A stretch of DNA of 39,995 nucleotides, from positions 1 to 39,995 of the forward strand of contig CAYVQB010000007.1 of the NCBI GenBank assembly GCA_964453985.1, read 5' to 3'. The notes beneath the pieces are model-generated. The model did not search any database. It saw only the letters and a list, made by a program, of their open reading frames with translations, and was not told where the DNA came from. This stretch comes from CAYVQB01 sp964453985 (lineage in GTDB: Bacteria > Babelota > Babeliae > Babelales > UASB340). A program made the position numbers and the translations under genes. Below, in pieces: positions 7,172 through 15,689 of the stretch. Each line of letters begins with the position of its first letter. Position 1 is the first letter of the stretch.

Positions 7172-9510
7172 TGCGTAAAATATTTTTACTATTATTTCTT
7201 TTTTCTTTTAAACAAATTTTTCCTATTGCTAGGGAGTTTGTTGAGTCTGTAAAAATAGTTAAAGCCAATAGTATTAACCAAAAAATAGAAGATTTCAACA
7301 AGGTTATTCTTGAGGGCGAGGTTGAAGTCTGGGTTGACCAAAAGATGCACATTTGGGCAGATAGGGTTGAAATAGACAAAGAGAAACAGACTTTGGTTGC
7401 CCAAAAAAAAGGAGACAGTTGTTCTAGCGTAGTAATAGAAACAAATATCTTTTTGATTCTGGCTGATAAAATCTTTTTAAATTTAGATAATAAGACTGGT
7501 TATGCTGATAATATCAGGATTCAGGTTGATCAGGGCTATATTACAGCTTCCAAGGCAGAAAAAATTGGAGACAATGGTTGGAAGATGGGAGATATGGTTT
7601 ATTCTCCTTGTGATTCTGTTGTTCCTCACTGGTCTATTTCTGCTCGGCAAGCAAGGTTGTATAGTAATTATTTCGTAAGATTTACCGGTGTTCTTTTTAA
7701 TGTTGGAAAGATCCCGTTTTTTATTTTGCCCACAATGGTGTTGCCATTACAAAATCGTTCCAAGTCTGGTTTTTTGTTGCCAAAAGTTTCTTATGATGAT
7801 GAGCTTGGTTTTGGGGTAAGAGAAGATTATTACTGGTCTATTGCCCCTCGTTGTGATAGCACTCTTGGAATTGACTGGAGGCAAAGAAAAGGTATAGCAT
7901 TTTCTGATGAATTCAGATGGGTGAGACATCCTGAGAAGTTTACATTTTTGAATGGTCAATTTGCTATAGAAAAAAATGCCTTTATTAAAAAAGGGGATTG
8001 CATTGTAAAATCTACTGATCAGCGGTTCTGGGTTAATGGTAAAGATTTTAACTTTTTTGATATTAAGCTCTTGCCCAACGAAAAATTGTATTCTTTATTG
8101 AGGATAGATTTTGGTACAGATAAAAGGATAGGGTATCAATTTTTTGATACAACAAAAGGTCTTGATGATACATTTTGCAATTCTGTTATAGCGCGTACAA
8201 CAGGAAAAAAAGATCAAATTAATTTGTTTTTTGATAGTCAGGAGACATCAAGAAGGCAATTTTCTCTACTTACCCAAAAAGAAGAAAAGGAAGTTTTAGC
8301 TTTATTGCCTTCAGAGGCTCGCCAAAGTGATCAGTGGGATATGTTTTCTAAGAAAAAAGAAGTAGAGGATACGGTAACGGTTATTCTTTTGCCCCATCTA
8401 GAGTGGAATACAGTTTATTCAAAATTTAAGAATTTATTATCTTACAGACATGATATTTTTGCGGATCAGATTTTTTCTAGGTCTAAGGAGATAGAAAGCT
8501 TTTATGTTAATTCCCGTGCAATAAAGGAGATCGCACTTAGGCCTTTAGATAAGGCTGATACTGCGCGTTTTTTTTATAGTCCGGATTTGCAGGCGAATTT
8601 AAAGTTTCGGGACCAGCTGGTTAATTTATATTTTAATCCAATTTTTCAGTTAAGAAGTAAGATTAAGGGCAACGTAGAGGCGAATAATAAAAATTATAGG
8701 TTGTTTTTGACATCAGGTGCCCAATGGGCTTTTCCTGAAAGTTTTGTTGAGAGTCAGGACGGACAAAGTTCTTATTATTTTCAGCCTCTTTTGAAATGGG
8801 ATTTTTTATCAAAACAAAATCAAGATAGTTGGTATTACTCTGATAAGTGGGATAGGCTTTATCCTAAAAACCAATTAGAATTATATTTGAGAAATAATTG
8901 GTATTTCAATAACCTACAGATTGATCTTAATATTATTACAGCTTTTGATTTTTATAACAAAAATGACATTTTCCCGTTGAGGCGATGTCCTGGACAAAAA
9001 CATTTTTTACCTCCAAAATTTGAATTAAATCTAGGTAGTGATATATTAAATCTTTTTTTATGCCAAGAGTATAATTGGAGAAATTTTCAGCTATTACAGT
9101 CACAGATTAATTTTAACTTTGCCTTGGGGGATTTGAATTTATATTTGGGGACTTTGTATCAGCATGAAAGTTTACAAAAAGAAAGAGAGTTGTTTTCAGA
9201 TATTCCACATTTTGTGACGGTGGGTTTCTCTGTTCCTTTGTTTAAAAAGACTATGCTTTCTTATGATGGCCACTTTTATTCTCAAAAAGGTACAAGGTTT
9301 TTGCCGTTTGAAGGGCTAAGATCGTTATCTCATGCTATTAGATTAGAGTACAATGGACATTGTTGGGGCGTTGCTTTAGGTTTTGAAGAAAAAAGATACC
9401 GGGAGTACGGCAATTGGAAGAGCGAAAATGCATATTCTTTATTTGTTCGTCTAGATTCTTTAGGCTCTTTTGCTAGGAAATTTAAGAGACCACCAATTTA
9501 TACTAAGTGA
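7171..9510 (+). CDS. lptD: LPS-assembly protein LptD (OstA family)
   Basis: Outer-membrane beta-barrel that delivers LPS to the cell surface with LptE. Residues 1-19 look like a signal peptide (MRKIFLLLFLFSF). Residues ~40-130 match the OstA/LptA-like periplasmic domain (ILEGEVEVWVDQKMHIWADR). From ~165 the LptD barrel region follows, marked by VGKIPFFILPTMVLPLQNR, SGFLLPKVSYDDELGFGV and Asp/Tyr-rich strands to the end. At 779 residues it is close to E. coli LptD. Identity is by family motifs; divergence is considerable. Its presence with lpxC argues strongly for an LPS-bearing outer membrane. The start overlaps the recR stop by one base. Confidence 0.88.
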   Translation: MRKIFLLLFLFSFKQIFPIAREFVESVKIVKANSINQKIEDFNKVILEGEVEVWVDQKMHIWADRVEIDKEKQTLVAQKKGDSCSSVVIETNIFLILADKIFLNLDNKTGYADNIRIQVDQGYITASKAEKIGDNGWKMGDMVYSPCDSVVPHWSISARQARLYSNYFVRFTGVLFNVGKIPFFILPTMVLPLQNRSKSGFLLPKVSYDDELGFGVREDYYWSIAPRCDSTLGIDWRQRKGIAFSDEFRWVRHPEKFTFLNGQFAIEKNAFIKKGDCIVKSTDQRFWVNGKDFNFFDIKLLPNEKLYSLLRIDFGTDKRIGYQFFDTTKGLDDTFCNSVIARTTGKKDQINLFFDSQETSRRQFSLLTQKEEKEVLALLPSEARQSDQWDMFSKKKEVEDTVTVILLPHLEWNTVYSKFKNLLSYRHDIFADQIFSRSKEIESFYVNSRAIKEIALRPLDKADTARFFYSPDLQANLKFRDQLVNLYFNPIFQLRSKIKGNVEANNKNYRLFLTSGAQWAFPESFVESQDGQSSYYFQPLLKWDFLSKQNQDSWYYSDKWDRLYPKNQLELYLRNNWYFNNLQIDLNIITAFDFYNKNDIFPLRRCPGQKHFLPPKFELNLGSDILNLFLCQEYNWRNFQLLQSQINFNFALGDLNLYLGTLYQHESLQKERELFSDIPHFVTVGFSVPLFKKTMLSYDGHFYSQKGTRFLPFEGLRSLSHAIRLEYNGHCWGVALGFEEKRYREYGNWKSENAYSLFVRLDSLGSFARKFKRPPIYTK

Positions 9511-9536
9511 TATTAATTTGAAAGGGGAGTTTTTTT

Positions 9537-10832
9537 ATGAGGGATTACGCGTTATTTAAGAACAGAAGAAAGCAGGTTTTAGATTTTTTAAGAAGAGAAA
9601 ATCCTGGGCTAAAAAATGGGATGGTTATTCTTTTCGCTGATTTTGAGAATACAAGACATATCTTTAGACAAGAAAGTTCTTTTTATTATCTAACAGGTAT
9701 TACAGAGCCGGGTGCTGTTTTATGTTTTTGTTTAGATGGGACAGAAACACTTTATTTGCCTGATTATGGTGGAATAAGAGATAAATGGGTTAAAGCTTCT
9801 GTAGCAAATAATAATCTAGAAAAATTAGCAAGCAAATTTGGGGTATCTCAAGTTAAATATCTAGGTAAGCCTTGTGGTGGCTATACTTTATCACCAGTAT
9901 TTATGGAAGATAGTTACGAAACTTTATTAATAGATATAAATAAGTTCTTTAAAGATAATTTTGATGCACAATTATTTTCTCTTTTTGATAATCTTAGTTC
10001 AAATTATTATTTTCAGATTCAGATCTATAGGAACTGTTTAGAGTATTTACCGTTTTTACAAGACATAACTCGTGACATAGCACCTTTGGTTCATCATATG
10101 AGGCGGTTTAAAGATGAACTTGAAGTTGATCTAATTTATAAGGCTGTGCAAATTACTAGTATAGCTTATGAGGCTGTTGCCGATATTATAGTTCCTGGGC
10201 GTATTGAATATGAATTGCAAGCTGGAGCGGAATCTGTTTTTACGCAATTAGGTTCACAAAGGACGGCTTTTCCAAGCATTGTTGCTGCAGGCGAAAATAG
10301 CACAATCTTACACTATACAAAAAGAGATAAAGAGTTAGAGCCTAATGATCTAGTTGTTGTTGATATTGGAGCTGAATACGAGTATTACGCATCGGATCTA
10401 ACTAGAACATTCCCTGTTGCTGGTAAATTTAGCAAAGAACAATTAGAAATTTATAATATGGTTTTACAAACGCAAAATTATATTGAATCTGTTGCAAAGC
10501 CTGGTACATTTTTAAATAATCCAGAAAAACAAGATTTATCTCTGAATCACTTGGCTACAAAGTTTTTACAAGATAAGGGTTATGGTAAATATATATCACA
10601 TTCAATAGGACATTTTTTAGGATTAGATGTTCATGATGTTGGAAGCATGGATTATCCACTTGCTCCTGGAGATGTTTTCACTATTGAACCAGGACTTTAC
10701 ATTCCGGAACAGAATTTGGGAGTGCGAATAGAAGACGATTATGTAATGACAGAAGATGGAGTTATTTGTTTAAGTTTTCAGTTGCCAAAAAAAGCGAGTG
10801 AGATAGAAAAATTAATGGCCAAAAATAAATAA
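9537..10832 (+). CDS. pepP: Xaa-Pro aminopeptidase (M24B family)
   Basis: Dimetal exopeptidase removing an N-terminal residue that precedes proline. Residues ~1-175 form the aminopeptidase P N-terminal domain (IFRQESSFYYLTGITEPGAV). The C-terminal pita-bread domain carries all five metal ligands in order: D276 and D287 (VVVDIGAEYEYYASDLTRTF), H359 (HSIGHFLGLDVHD), E384 (TIEPGLY) and E399 (VRIEDD). At 431 residues it fits E. coli PepP. A purine-rich GAAAGGGGAG site precedes the ATG, and only 26 bases separate it from lptD. Whether it is a peptide scavenger or a housekeeping enzyme cannot be told from sequence. Confidence 0.93.
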   Translation: MRDYALFKNRRKQVLDFLRRENPGLKNGMVILFADFENTRHIFRQESSFYYLTGITEPGAVLCFCLDGTETLYLPDYGGIRDKWVKASVANNNLEKLASKFGVSQVKYLGKPCGGYTLSPVFMEDSYETLLIDINKFFKDNFDAQLFSLFDNLSSNYYFQIQIYRNCLEYLPFLQDITRDIAPLVHHMRRFKDELEVDLIYKAVQITSIAYEAVADIIVPGRIEYELQAGAESVFTQLGSQRTAFPSIVAAGENSTILHYTKRDKELEPNDLVVVDIGAEYEYYASDLTRTFPVAGKFSKEQLEIYNMVLQTQNYIESVAKPGTFLNNPEKQDLSLNHLATKFLQDKGYGKYISHSIGHFLGLDVHDVGSMDYPLAPGDVFTIEPGLYIPEQNLGVRIEDDYVMTEDGVICLSFQLPKKASEIEKLMAKNK

Positions 10833-10863
10833 GTTTATTTTTATAAGAAAGAGAGATCTGTTT

Positions 10864-12360
10864 ATGAATACGGAAAAATTAACAGAAAAAGTTATAGCTC
10901 AGAAGACAAAATTTATTATTGTAACCGGTGGAGTTTGTTCATCTTTGGGTAAAGGGATACTAGCCTCTTCTCTTGGTGTATTATTAAAAAATTCAGGTTA
11001 CTCTCTTTCTGTAATCAAATGGGATCCATACTTAAATGTTGATCCTGGAACCATGTCTCCATTGGTTCACGGAGAAGTTTTTGTTACAGATGATGGTGCA
11101 GAGACAGATTTAGATTTGGGCCATTATGAAAGACTTCTTGGCGTGCACTTGAATAAATATTCATCCGTTTCTTCAGGCCAAATTTTTAAGGAGATTTTGG
11201 ATAAAGAAAGGGAAGGTAAGTTTTTAGGTAGAGATATTCAGGTTGTCCCTCACGTTGTTAATGCAATAAAAGATCGATTATTACATTTTGCACTAAAAAC
11301 CAAAGTTGATTTTGTTTTGGTAGAAATTGGGGGGACTGTCGGTGATATGGAGGGGATTTCTTTCTTAGAAGCTGTAAGGCAACTAAAAATGGAGCTTGAA
11401 AGAAGGCAGCTAATGCATTGCCATCTTAGCTTGGTTCCTTTTTTAAGCTGGGCCAATGAGATAAAAACTAAACCCACTCAGCACAGTATTATGACATTAA
11501 AAAAGGCAGGCCTTACTCCGGATAGTCTCTTTTTAAGAACAGACAAACATATAGATAAGAAATCGATAGAAAAGCTTTCTATTATGTGTGGAATAGATGA
11601 AGATTTAATCTTTGAGGTTCTAACTTACAGGCCAATTTACAAACTTTTTTTAGACTTAAAAGAACAAGAAGTTAACAAGAGAGTTCAAAGTTGGTTTGGA
11701 ATTAAAAGAACAAAAAAAGCNNNNNNNNNNNNNNNNNNNNNNNNNNNNNNNNNNNNNNNNNNNNNNNNNNNNNNNNNNNNNNNNNNNNNNNNNNNNNNNN
11801 NNNNNNNNNNNNNNNNNNNNACAAGAGGGGTGGATGGTAAAATTCTTGCTACAAAATGGGCAAGGGAAAATAATATACCATATTTAGGTTTGTGTTTAGG
11901 TATGCAGATTTTGCTTATTGAATTTGCGCGCAATGTTTTAAAGCTAAAGGGTGCTTCTAGTACTGAGTTTGATAAAAAGGTAAAATATCCAATAATATCA
12001 TTGCTAGAGGAACAAGAGGGTATTAAGTCTAAGGGTGGGACTATGAGGCTTGGTGTATCAAGATGTTTGGTTAAACCAAATTCTATTGCAGGCAAAGCTT
12101 ATGGTAAAAAAGAGATTAATGAGCGACACAGACACAGATATGAGTTTAATAATAAATTTAAAAAGCAGTTTGAAAAGGCAGGGGTACTTTTTTCAGGGAC
12201 ATACAAGGATAAAGATTTGGTTGAGATTTCAGAGCTGGTAAACCATCCATTTATGTTGGGGTGCCAATTTCACCCTGAGTTTTTGTCTACACCCTTGGAG
12301 CCACATCCGTTATTTGATGCCTTTATTCAGGCTGTTATAAAAAAAGATTTTGTTCTTTAG
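10864..12360 (+). CDS. pyrG: CTP synthase, interrupted by an assembly gap
   Basis: Makes CTP from UTP, ATP and glutamine. The N-terminal synthase domain has the VTGGVCSSLGKGI nucleotide loop and KWDPYLNVDPGTMSP. The C-terminal class I amidotransferase domain has its nucleophile cysteine in LGLCLGMQ and a GCQFHPEF histidine-glutamate segment. Residues between WFGIKRTKK and TRGVDGK are lost in a 100-N run. Compared with E. coli PyrG (545 residues, Cys379), the cysteine here is at 344 even though ~12 extra residues precede the VTGG loop. About 80 codons, not 33, are therefore expected in the gap. The open frame across it is a coincidence of placeholder length. The gene is presumably intact in the organism. 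Confidence 0.95.
   Translation: MNTEKLTEKVIAQKTKFIIVTGGVCSSLGKGILASSLGVLLKNSGYSLSVIKWDPYLNVDPGTMSPLVHGEVFVTDDGAETDLDLGHYERLLGVHLNKYSSVSSGQIFKEILDKEREGKFLGRDIQVVPHVVNAIKDRLLHFALKTKVDFVLVEIGGTVGDMEGISFLEAVRQLKMELERRQLMHCHLSLVPFLSWANEIKTKPTQHSIMTLKKAGLTPDSLFLRTDKHIDKKSIEKLSIMCGIDEDLIFEVLTYRPIYKLFLDLKEQEVNKRVQSWFGIKRTKKXXXXXXXXXXXXXXXXXXXXXXXXXXXXXXXXXXTRGVDGKILATKWARENNIPYLGLCLGMQILLIEFARNVLKLKGASSTEFDKKVKYPIISLLEEQEGIKSKGGTMRLGVSRCLVKPNSIAGKAYGKKEINERHRHRYEFNNKFKKQFEKAGVLFSGTYKDKDLVEISELVNHPFMLGCQFHPEFLSTPLEPHPLFDAFIQAVIKKDFVL
11721..11820. other. Assembly gap (100 N)
   Basis: Exactly 100 undetermined bases lie inside pyrG. A round 100 is the conventional placeholder for a gap of unknown size, and the comparison with normal CTP synthase suggests roughly 240 bases are missing. 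Distances across this point should not be trusted. Confidence 0.99.
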
Positions 12361-12363
12361 TAT

Positions 12364-12392
12364 TTGACCGACTTCGATTTTTGCTTTAAAAT
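12364..12392 (+). promoter_or_regulatory. Sigma-70-type promoter of rplM
   Basis: TTGACC at 12364-12369 and TAAAAT at 12387-12392 are separated by 17 bases, a near-ideal housekeeping promoter. It begins 4 bases after the pyrG stop. The predicted start near 12399 leaves a leader of about 50 bases before rplM. Confidence 0.7.
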
Positions 12393-12450
12393 CTATATAT
12401 AACACTGAAATTTACAAGAATAATCGATAAACTAATAGGGATTATTTAGC

Positions 12451-12876
12451 ATGGATATGAATAAAAGTTTTTTCTTAAAAAATGAAGATAGAGCTCCTGA
12501 ATGGCAAACAATAGATGCTTCAGGTAAGATTTTAGGTCGCTTGTCAACTCAAATAGCTGATATTTTAAGAGGCAAGGATAAGGCCGAATATACACCTCAC
12601 ACAGATGGCGGTGATTATGTCGTTGTAATTAACTGCGATAAAATCAAGCTTACAGGGGACAAGTGGGAAGGCAAAACCTACAGCTTCTTTTCTGGCTGGA
12701 GAGGTGGTTTAAAACAGATTACTGCAAGAGATTTATTTAAAAAAGACCCTGCTTTGTTAATTCAGTATGCAGTAAAAGGCATGCTTCCTAATAACAAACT
12801 TAGTCGTCAAATGATTAAGAAACTCAAAGCTTATGCTGGAGCTGAGCATCCTCATACAGCTCAAGTAAGTAAATAA
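12451..12876 (+). CDS. rplM: 50S ribosomal protein L13
   Basis: Early-assembling 23S rRNA-binding protein of the large subunit. The 141-residue sequence shows the family's W.tIDASGKILGRLSTQIA start, GDYVVVINCDKIKLTGDKW, and VKGMLPNNKLSRQMIKKLKAYAGAEHPH. An AGGG ribosome site lies 10 bases before the first ATG. In most bacteria rpsI (S9) follows directly; here a strong terminator and then lpxC follow, so S9 must be encoded elsewhere. The gene therefore appears to be a single-gene transcript with its own promoter and terminator. Confidence 0.97.
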   Translation: MDMNKSFFLKNEDRAPEWQTIDASGKILGRLSTQIADILRGKDKAEYTPHTDGGDYVVVINCDKIKLTGDKWEGKTYSFFSGWRGGLKQITARDLFKKDPALLIQYAVKGMLPNNKLSRQMIKKLKAYAGAEHPHTAQVSK

Positions 12877-12909
12877 TAGGGTAACTTTTTAAAAAGTTAA
12901 TTTAGATTG

Positions 12910-12938
12910 GCGGGACCAAATTTGGTCCCGCTTTTTTT
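12910..12938 (+). terminator. Rho-independent terminator after rplM
   Basis: A perfect 11-bp inverted repeat GCGGGACCAAA/TTTGGTCCCGC (12910-12931) is followed by seven T. It lies 33 bases after the rplM stop and 17 bases before the lpxC start, so it separates the two transcription units. Confidence 0.92.
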
Positions 12939-12955
12939 ATTTAAAAGAAGTATTT

Positions 12956-13819
12956 ATGAAACAAAAGACTTTAAATCATAAAGTAAGCTTTAGTGGTATA
13001 GGCGTGCATTTTGGGTTAGAAGCAAAGGTTGTCTTAAGGCCTGCGCAAGTTGATACGGGTATACTTTTCCAAGATCCTAATGGTAATCAGATAAAAATTG
13101 GCCAAATAGTTCCTCAAGAGGCTATGCATGCGACAGTTTTAAACAGTCCCGGTTTTATGTTAAGTACGGTTGAGCATTTAATGGCATCAATTGTTGCCTT
13201 AAATATAGATAATCTGGTTATTTCTGTTTATGGCCCAGAGATCCCTATTTTAGACGGTAGTGCGATTTCTTTTGTTGATGGAATACTATCTATTGGGCTA
13301 CAAGAGCAAGATAGGGATAAGCAGTTTTTAACCCCTAAATATCTACTTGAATTTAAAGACAAAGATGGGCGTTGTATTCAGGTTATACCTGCTATATTTG
13401 ACGACAATAAAAAAGAGTTCGATCAGGGCTTATACTTTGATTATCTTGCGGACTTCTCTCATCCATTAGTAGGAAAGAGCCAGCTTGATGGAGTTCTTGA
13501 TATAGATTATTTTGTAAAAAACATTGCTCCTGCTAGAACTTTTGGTTTTCTGGAGCAGCTGCCATTTCTAAGGCGTTATGGTCTTGCAAAGGGTACAACG
13601 CTTGGTAATACCGTTGTATTGTCACAAGAAGAGTTTCTGAACGAAAGACGCTTTCAAGATGAATTTGTACGGCACAAGCTTCTGGATTTAATTGGGGATC
13701 TTTCGTTATTAGGTAAAAAACTTGCTGGCACTATTAAGGCACAAAAGACAGGGCATAGCTTTAATCGATTAATTGTTAAGCATTTTATTGAAAATCCCGA
13801 ACTATGGCAATTAGTTTAA
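12956..13819 (+). CDS. lpxC: UDP-3-O-acyl-N-acetylglucosamine deacetylase LpxC
   Basis: Catalyses the committed deacetylation step of lipid A synthesis. All expected active-site residues are visible: zinc ligands H74 (STVEHLMAS), H240 and D244 (FVRHKLLDLIGD), general base E73, and H267 (QKTGHSFN). These match E. coli H79, H238, D242, E78 and H265. Its 287 residues are slightly shorter than E. coli LpxC (305). The start lies just after the rplM terminator, so a promoter must sit within or close to that short spacer, or transcription must read through. Together with lptD it shows lipid A production. Confidence 0.96.
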   Translation: MKQKTLNHKVSFSGIGVHFGLEAKVVLRPAQVDTGILFQDPNGNQIKIGQIVPQEAMHATVLNSPGFMLSTVEHLMASIVALNIDNLVISVYGPEIPILDGSAISFVDGILSIGLQEQDRDKQFLTPKYLLEFKDKDGRCIQVIPAIFDDNKKEFDQGLYFDYLADFSHPLVGKSQLDGVLDIDYFVKNIAPARTFGFLEQLPFLRRYGLAKGTTLGNTVVLSQEEFLNERRFQDEFVRHKLLDLIGDLSLLGKKLAGTIKAQKTGHSFNRLIVKHFIENPELWQLV

Positions 13820-13858
13820 TGATTACTTAATTTTCTTTTTTTAAAGAGGAGAGTTTTC

Positions 13859-14272
13859 ATGTCCAAAAGTATCTTTGTTATTCAAAAACATGCTGCAACC
13901 CATTTACATTATGATTTTAGATTAGAAATCTATGGTAAGCTGAAATCCTGGGCGATACCAAAAGGGCCATCGTTTGACCCAAAAGAAAAGCGATTAGCAG
14001 TACTGACTGAAGATCATAAACTTAATTATGCAAATTTTGAGGGACTGATTCCTGAGGGTCAATATGGTGCAGGCACTGTCGAGCTTTGGGATAAGGGCAC
14101 CTATAAAAACCTAAAAGACATTTCTATGGAAAAATCTTTTCACGCGGGCAAAATTGAAGTTTGGCTAGAAGGTAAGCGCGTGAAGGGTGGCTATGCTCTT
14201 GTTAAGACAAAAATGGGCAAAGGCAAGGACTGGTTATTAATCAAAAAAGAAGATAAGCCTATTACTGATTAA
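13859..14272 (+). CDS. Stand-alone LigD-type 3'-phosphoesterase domain protein
   Basis: The whole 137-residue protein corresponds to the N-terminal 3'-phosphoesterase domain of bacterial LigD, which heals 3'-phosphate and 3'-ribonucleotide ends. The active-site set of Pseudomonas LigD (H42, H48, D50, R52, H84, Y88) is matched with identical spacing by H11, H17, D19, R21, H53 and Y57. Other landmarks are LKSWAIPKGPS and EGLIPEGQYGAGTVELWD. No ligase or polymerase domain and no Ku gene is nearby, so repair would be by a solo enzyme or with a partner encoded elsewhere. The start follows an AGAGGAGAG ribosome site 39 bases after lpxC. The last 11 bases overlap the end of convergent rseP. Confidence 0.9.
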   Translation: MSKSIFVIQKHAATHLHYDFRLEIYGKLKSWAIPKGPSFDPKEKRLAVLTEDHKLNYANFEGLIPEGQYGAGTVELWDKGTYKNLKDISMEKSFHAGKIEVWLEGKRVKGGYALVKTKMGKGKDWLLIKKEDKPITD

Positions 14273-15401
14273 ATATCAGTAGCATTAAATCTTTATAAGA
14301 TAAGTATAAAATTAAGCCTAAAATTAGCACCCAAGATGCAATATTAACACCAACCTTTATTATTTCTGGTATTGGTCTACGAATTATGGCTTCTATCGTT
14401 GTAAATAATAATTGTCCACCATCGAGTGCTCCGATAGGTAAAAGATTGATTATGGCTAAATTTACGCTGATTATAGCAAGAAATACTAGAAGGGGTAGAA
14501 AGCCTTTTTGGGCAGTTTCAAATGTCTTTGAGAGTATCATGATAGGGCCACCGGCGCCTTTTAATGTTTTTTGTGTGATAAGGTACTTTATACCATATAC
14601 TATTTGATAGGCCCATTGATTCGTTACGTGAATTCCTTTTGATATGGCTGAGAATAAGGGGTATCTTTCATATTCTCCTACAATTGGTGTAGATTTTAAC
14701 TCTATACTCGCCATAAATGCATCTTTTTCTTTTTCGGTCTCAAGTTTTAAGGATAAATTAATTTCTTTGTTGTCGCGCAAAACTATTATATTTAGAGTTT
14801 CGGGCTCTGTTGTTTTTTTAGATAAATCCATAAATTGCTTCTGGATTACCGGCACTAATTCTTTAGGGTTAGTGCTTAAGGTTTCGCTATTAATCGAAAT
14901 TATATTGTCTTCTGGCTTCAGATTGTATTTTTCTTGAAAGCCTTTATTTATTTTAGTACTTATTGAAATATTGGCTGTCTGTTTTGGTATTCCGTAAAAA
15001 TAAACAAAAGAGAATGCTGTATATGCGAATAATAGGTTAAATATGATCCCTCCAAGTAATACAAGGGCTTTTTGCCAGAAAGGTTTGTCTGCAAAAGAGC
15101 CATCACCCTTCATTGTTGCAAGTTTTTGTTCTCCCTGTCCGCCAGCTTCAGCAAGGCCTGCAATTTCAACATAACCTCCCAGAGGAATTGCTGATAAGCG
15201 AAAATTTGTTGATCCTATTTTCTTTTCAATTATCTTGGGTCCTATACCTATAGAAAATGTAGGTGTGTATATATTAAAAATCTTGCAAAATATGAAGTGT
15301 CCCAGCTCGTGAACCGTTATTAGTAGGCCGAATCCGAAGATTGCAAGGAGTAAGGGGATTAGCTTTGTGTTAAGGAAAATAGCGAAAACATTTAAACTCA
15401 T
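14262..15401 (-). CDS. rseP: Site-2 protease RseP-type zinc metalloprotease (M50B)
   Basis: Intramembrane protease that cleaves anti-sigma factors or signal-peptide remnants. The first membrane segment holds the catalytic HELGH (H31, E32, H35), and a late segment carries the LLPIGALDGGQLL aspartate motif; about four membrane helices are visible. At 379 residues it is shorter than E. coli RseP (450), and only one PDZ-like region (~140-240) is apparent instead of two. The start has an AGAAGGACAAAT ribosome site. It is the only minus-strand housekeeping gene here, divergent from rpsL and convergent with the phosphoesterase gene. No rseA/rpoE is adjacent. Confidence 0.93.
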   Translation of the reverse strand: MSLNVFAIFLNTKLIPLLLAIFGFGLLITVHELGHFIFCKIFNIYTPTFSIGIGPKIIEKKIGSTNFRLSAIPLGGYVEIAGLAEAGGQGEQKLATMKGDGSFADKPFWQKALVLLGGIIFNLLFAYTAFSFVYFYGIPKQTANISISTKINKGFQEKYNLKPEDNIISINSETLSTNPKELVPVIQKQFMDLSKKTTEPETLNIIVLRDNKEINLSLKLETEKEKDAFMASIELKSTPIVGEYERYPLFSAISKGIHVTNQWAYQIVYGIKYLITQKTLKGAGGPIMILSKTFETAQKGFLPLLVFLAIISVNLAIINLLPIGALDGGQLLFTTIEAIIRRPIPEIIKVGVNIASWVLILGLILYLSYKDLMLLIFNQ

Positions 15402-15596
15402 ATTTGTCCTTCTATTTTAGATTTTTTAATTAACATTTTATTTGTCAAAAAAAGTTTATTAAATTCTTGATAACTAAATCTAGCAAACAGTATATATTAA
15501 AAAAACTTTTTTTATTAAATTTGTAAATCAAAATAATGAAAAGCCGTTCATGCAGGGTTTGTTTGCAGAAATAAACAGGAATCGACTAATTATTAC

Positions 15597-15624
15597 TTGA
15601 AAAAAGTTTAAAAAACTATAAAAT
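15597..15624 (+). promoter_or_regulatory. Promoter of the ribosomal protein superoperon
   Basis: TTGAAA at 15597-15602 and TAAAAT at 15619-15624 are 16 bases apart. The expected start near 15631 gives a ~59-base leader before rpsL at 15690 and rules out an ATG at 15627 as the start codon. This is the only good promoter found before the 34-gene run. The rest of the 15402-15596 spacer is AT-rich; on the minus strand it holds a TTGACA (15443-15448) without a well-spaced -10 box for rseP. Confidence 0.6.
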
Positions 15625-15689
15625 TAATGTTAGTCAATATAGAGTTTTTATTATTTAAACCAATAATTTTGTTGAGTGGGATACAAGAC

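Noticed and set aside
11696..12095. ORFs on both strands spanning the N run
   Set aside because: They exist only because undetermined bases contain no stop codons; the region is pyrG.
15627..15689. 21-codon upstream extension of rpsL
   Set aside because: The ATG at 15627 overlaps or precedes the predicted transcription start, and the family N-terminus begins at 15690.
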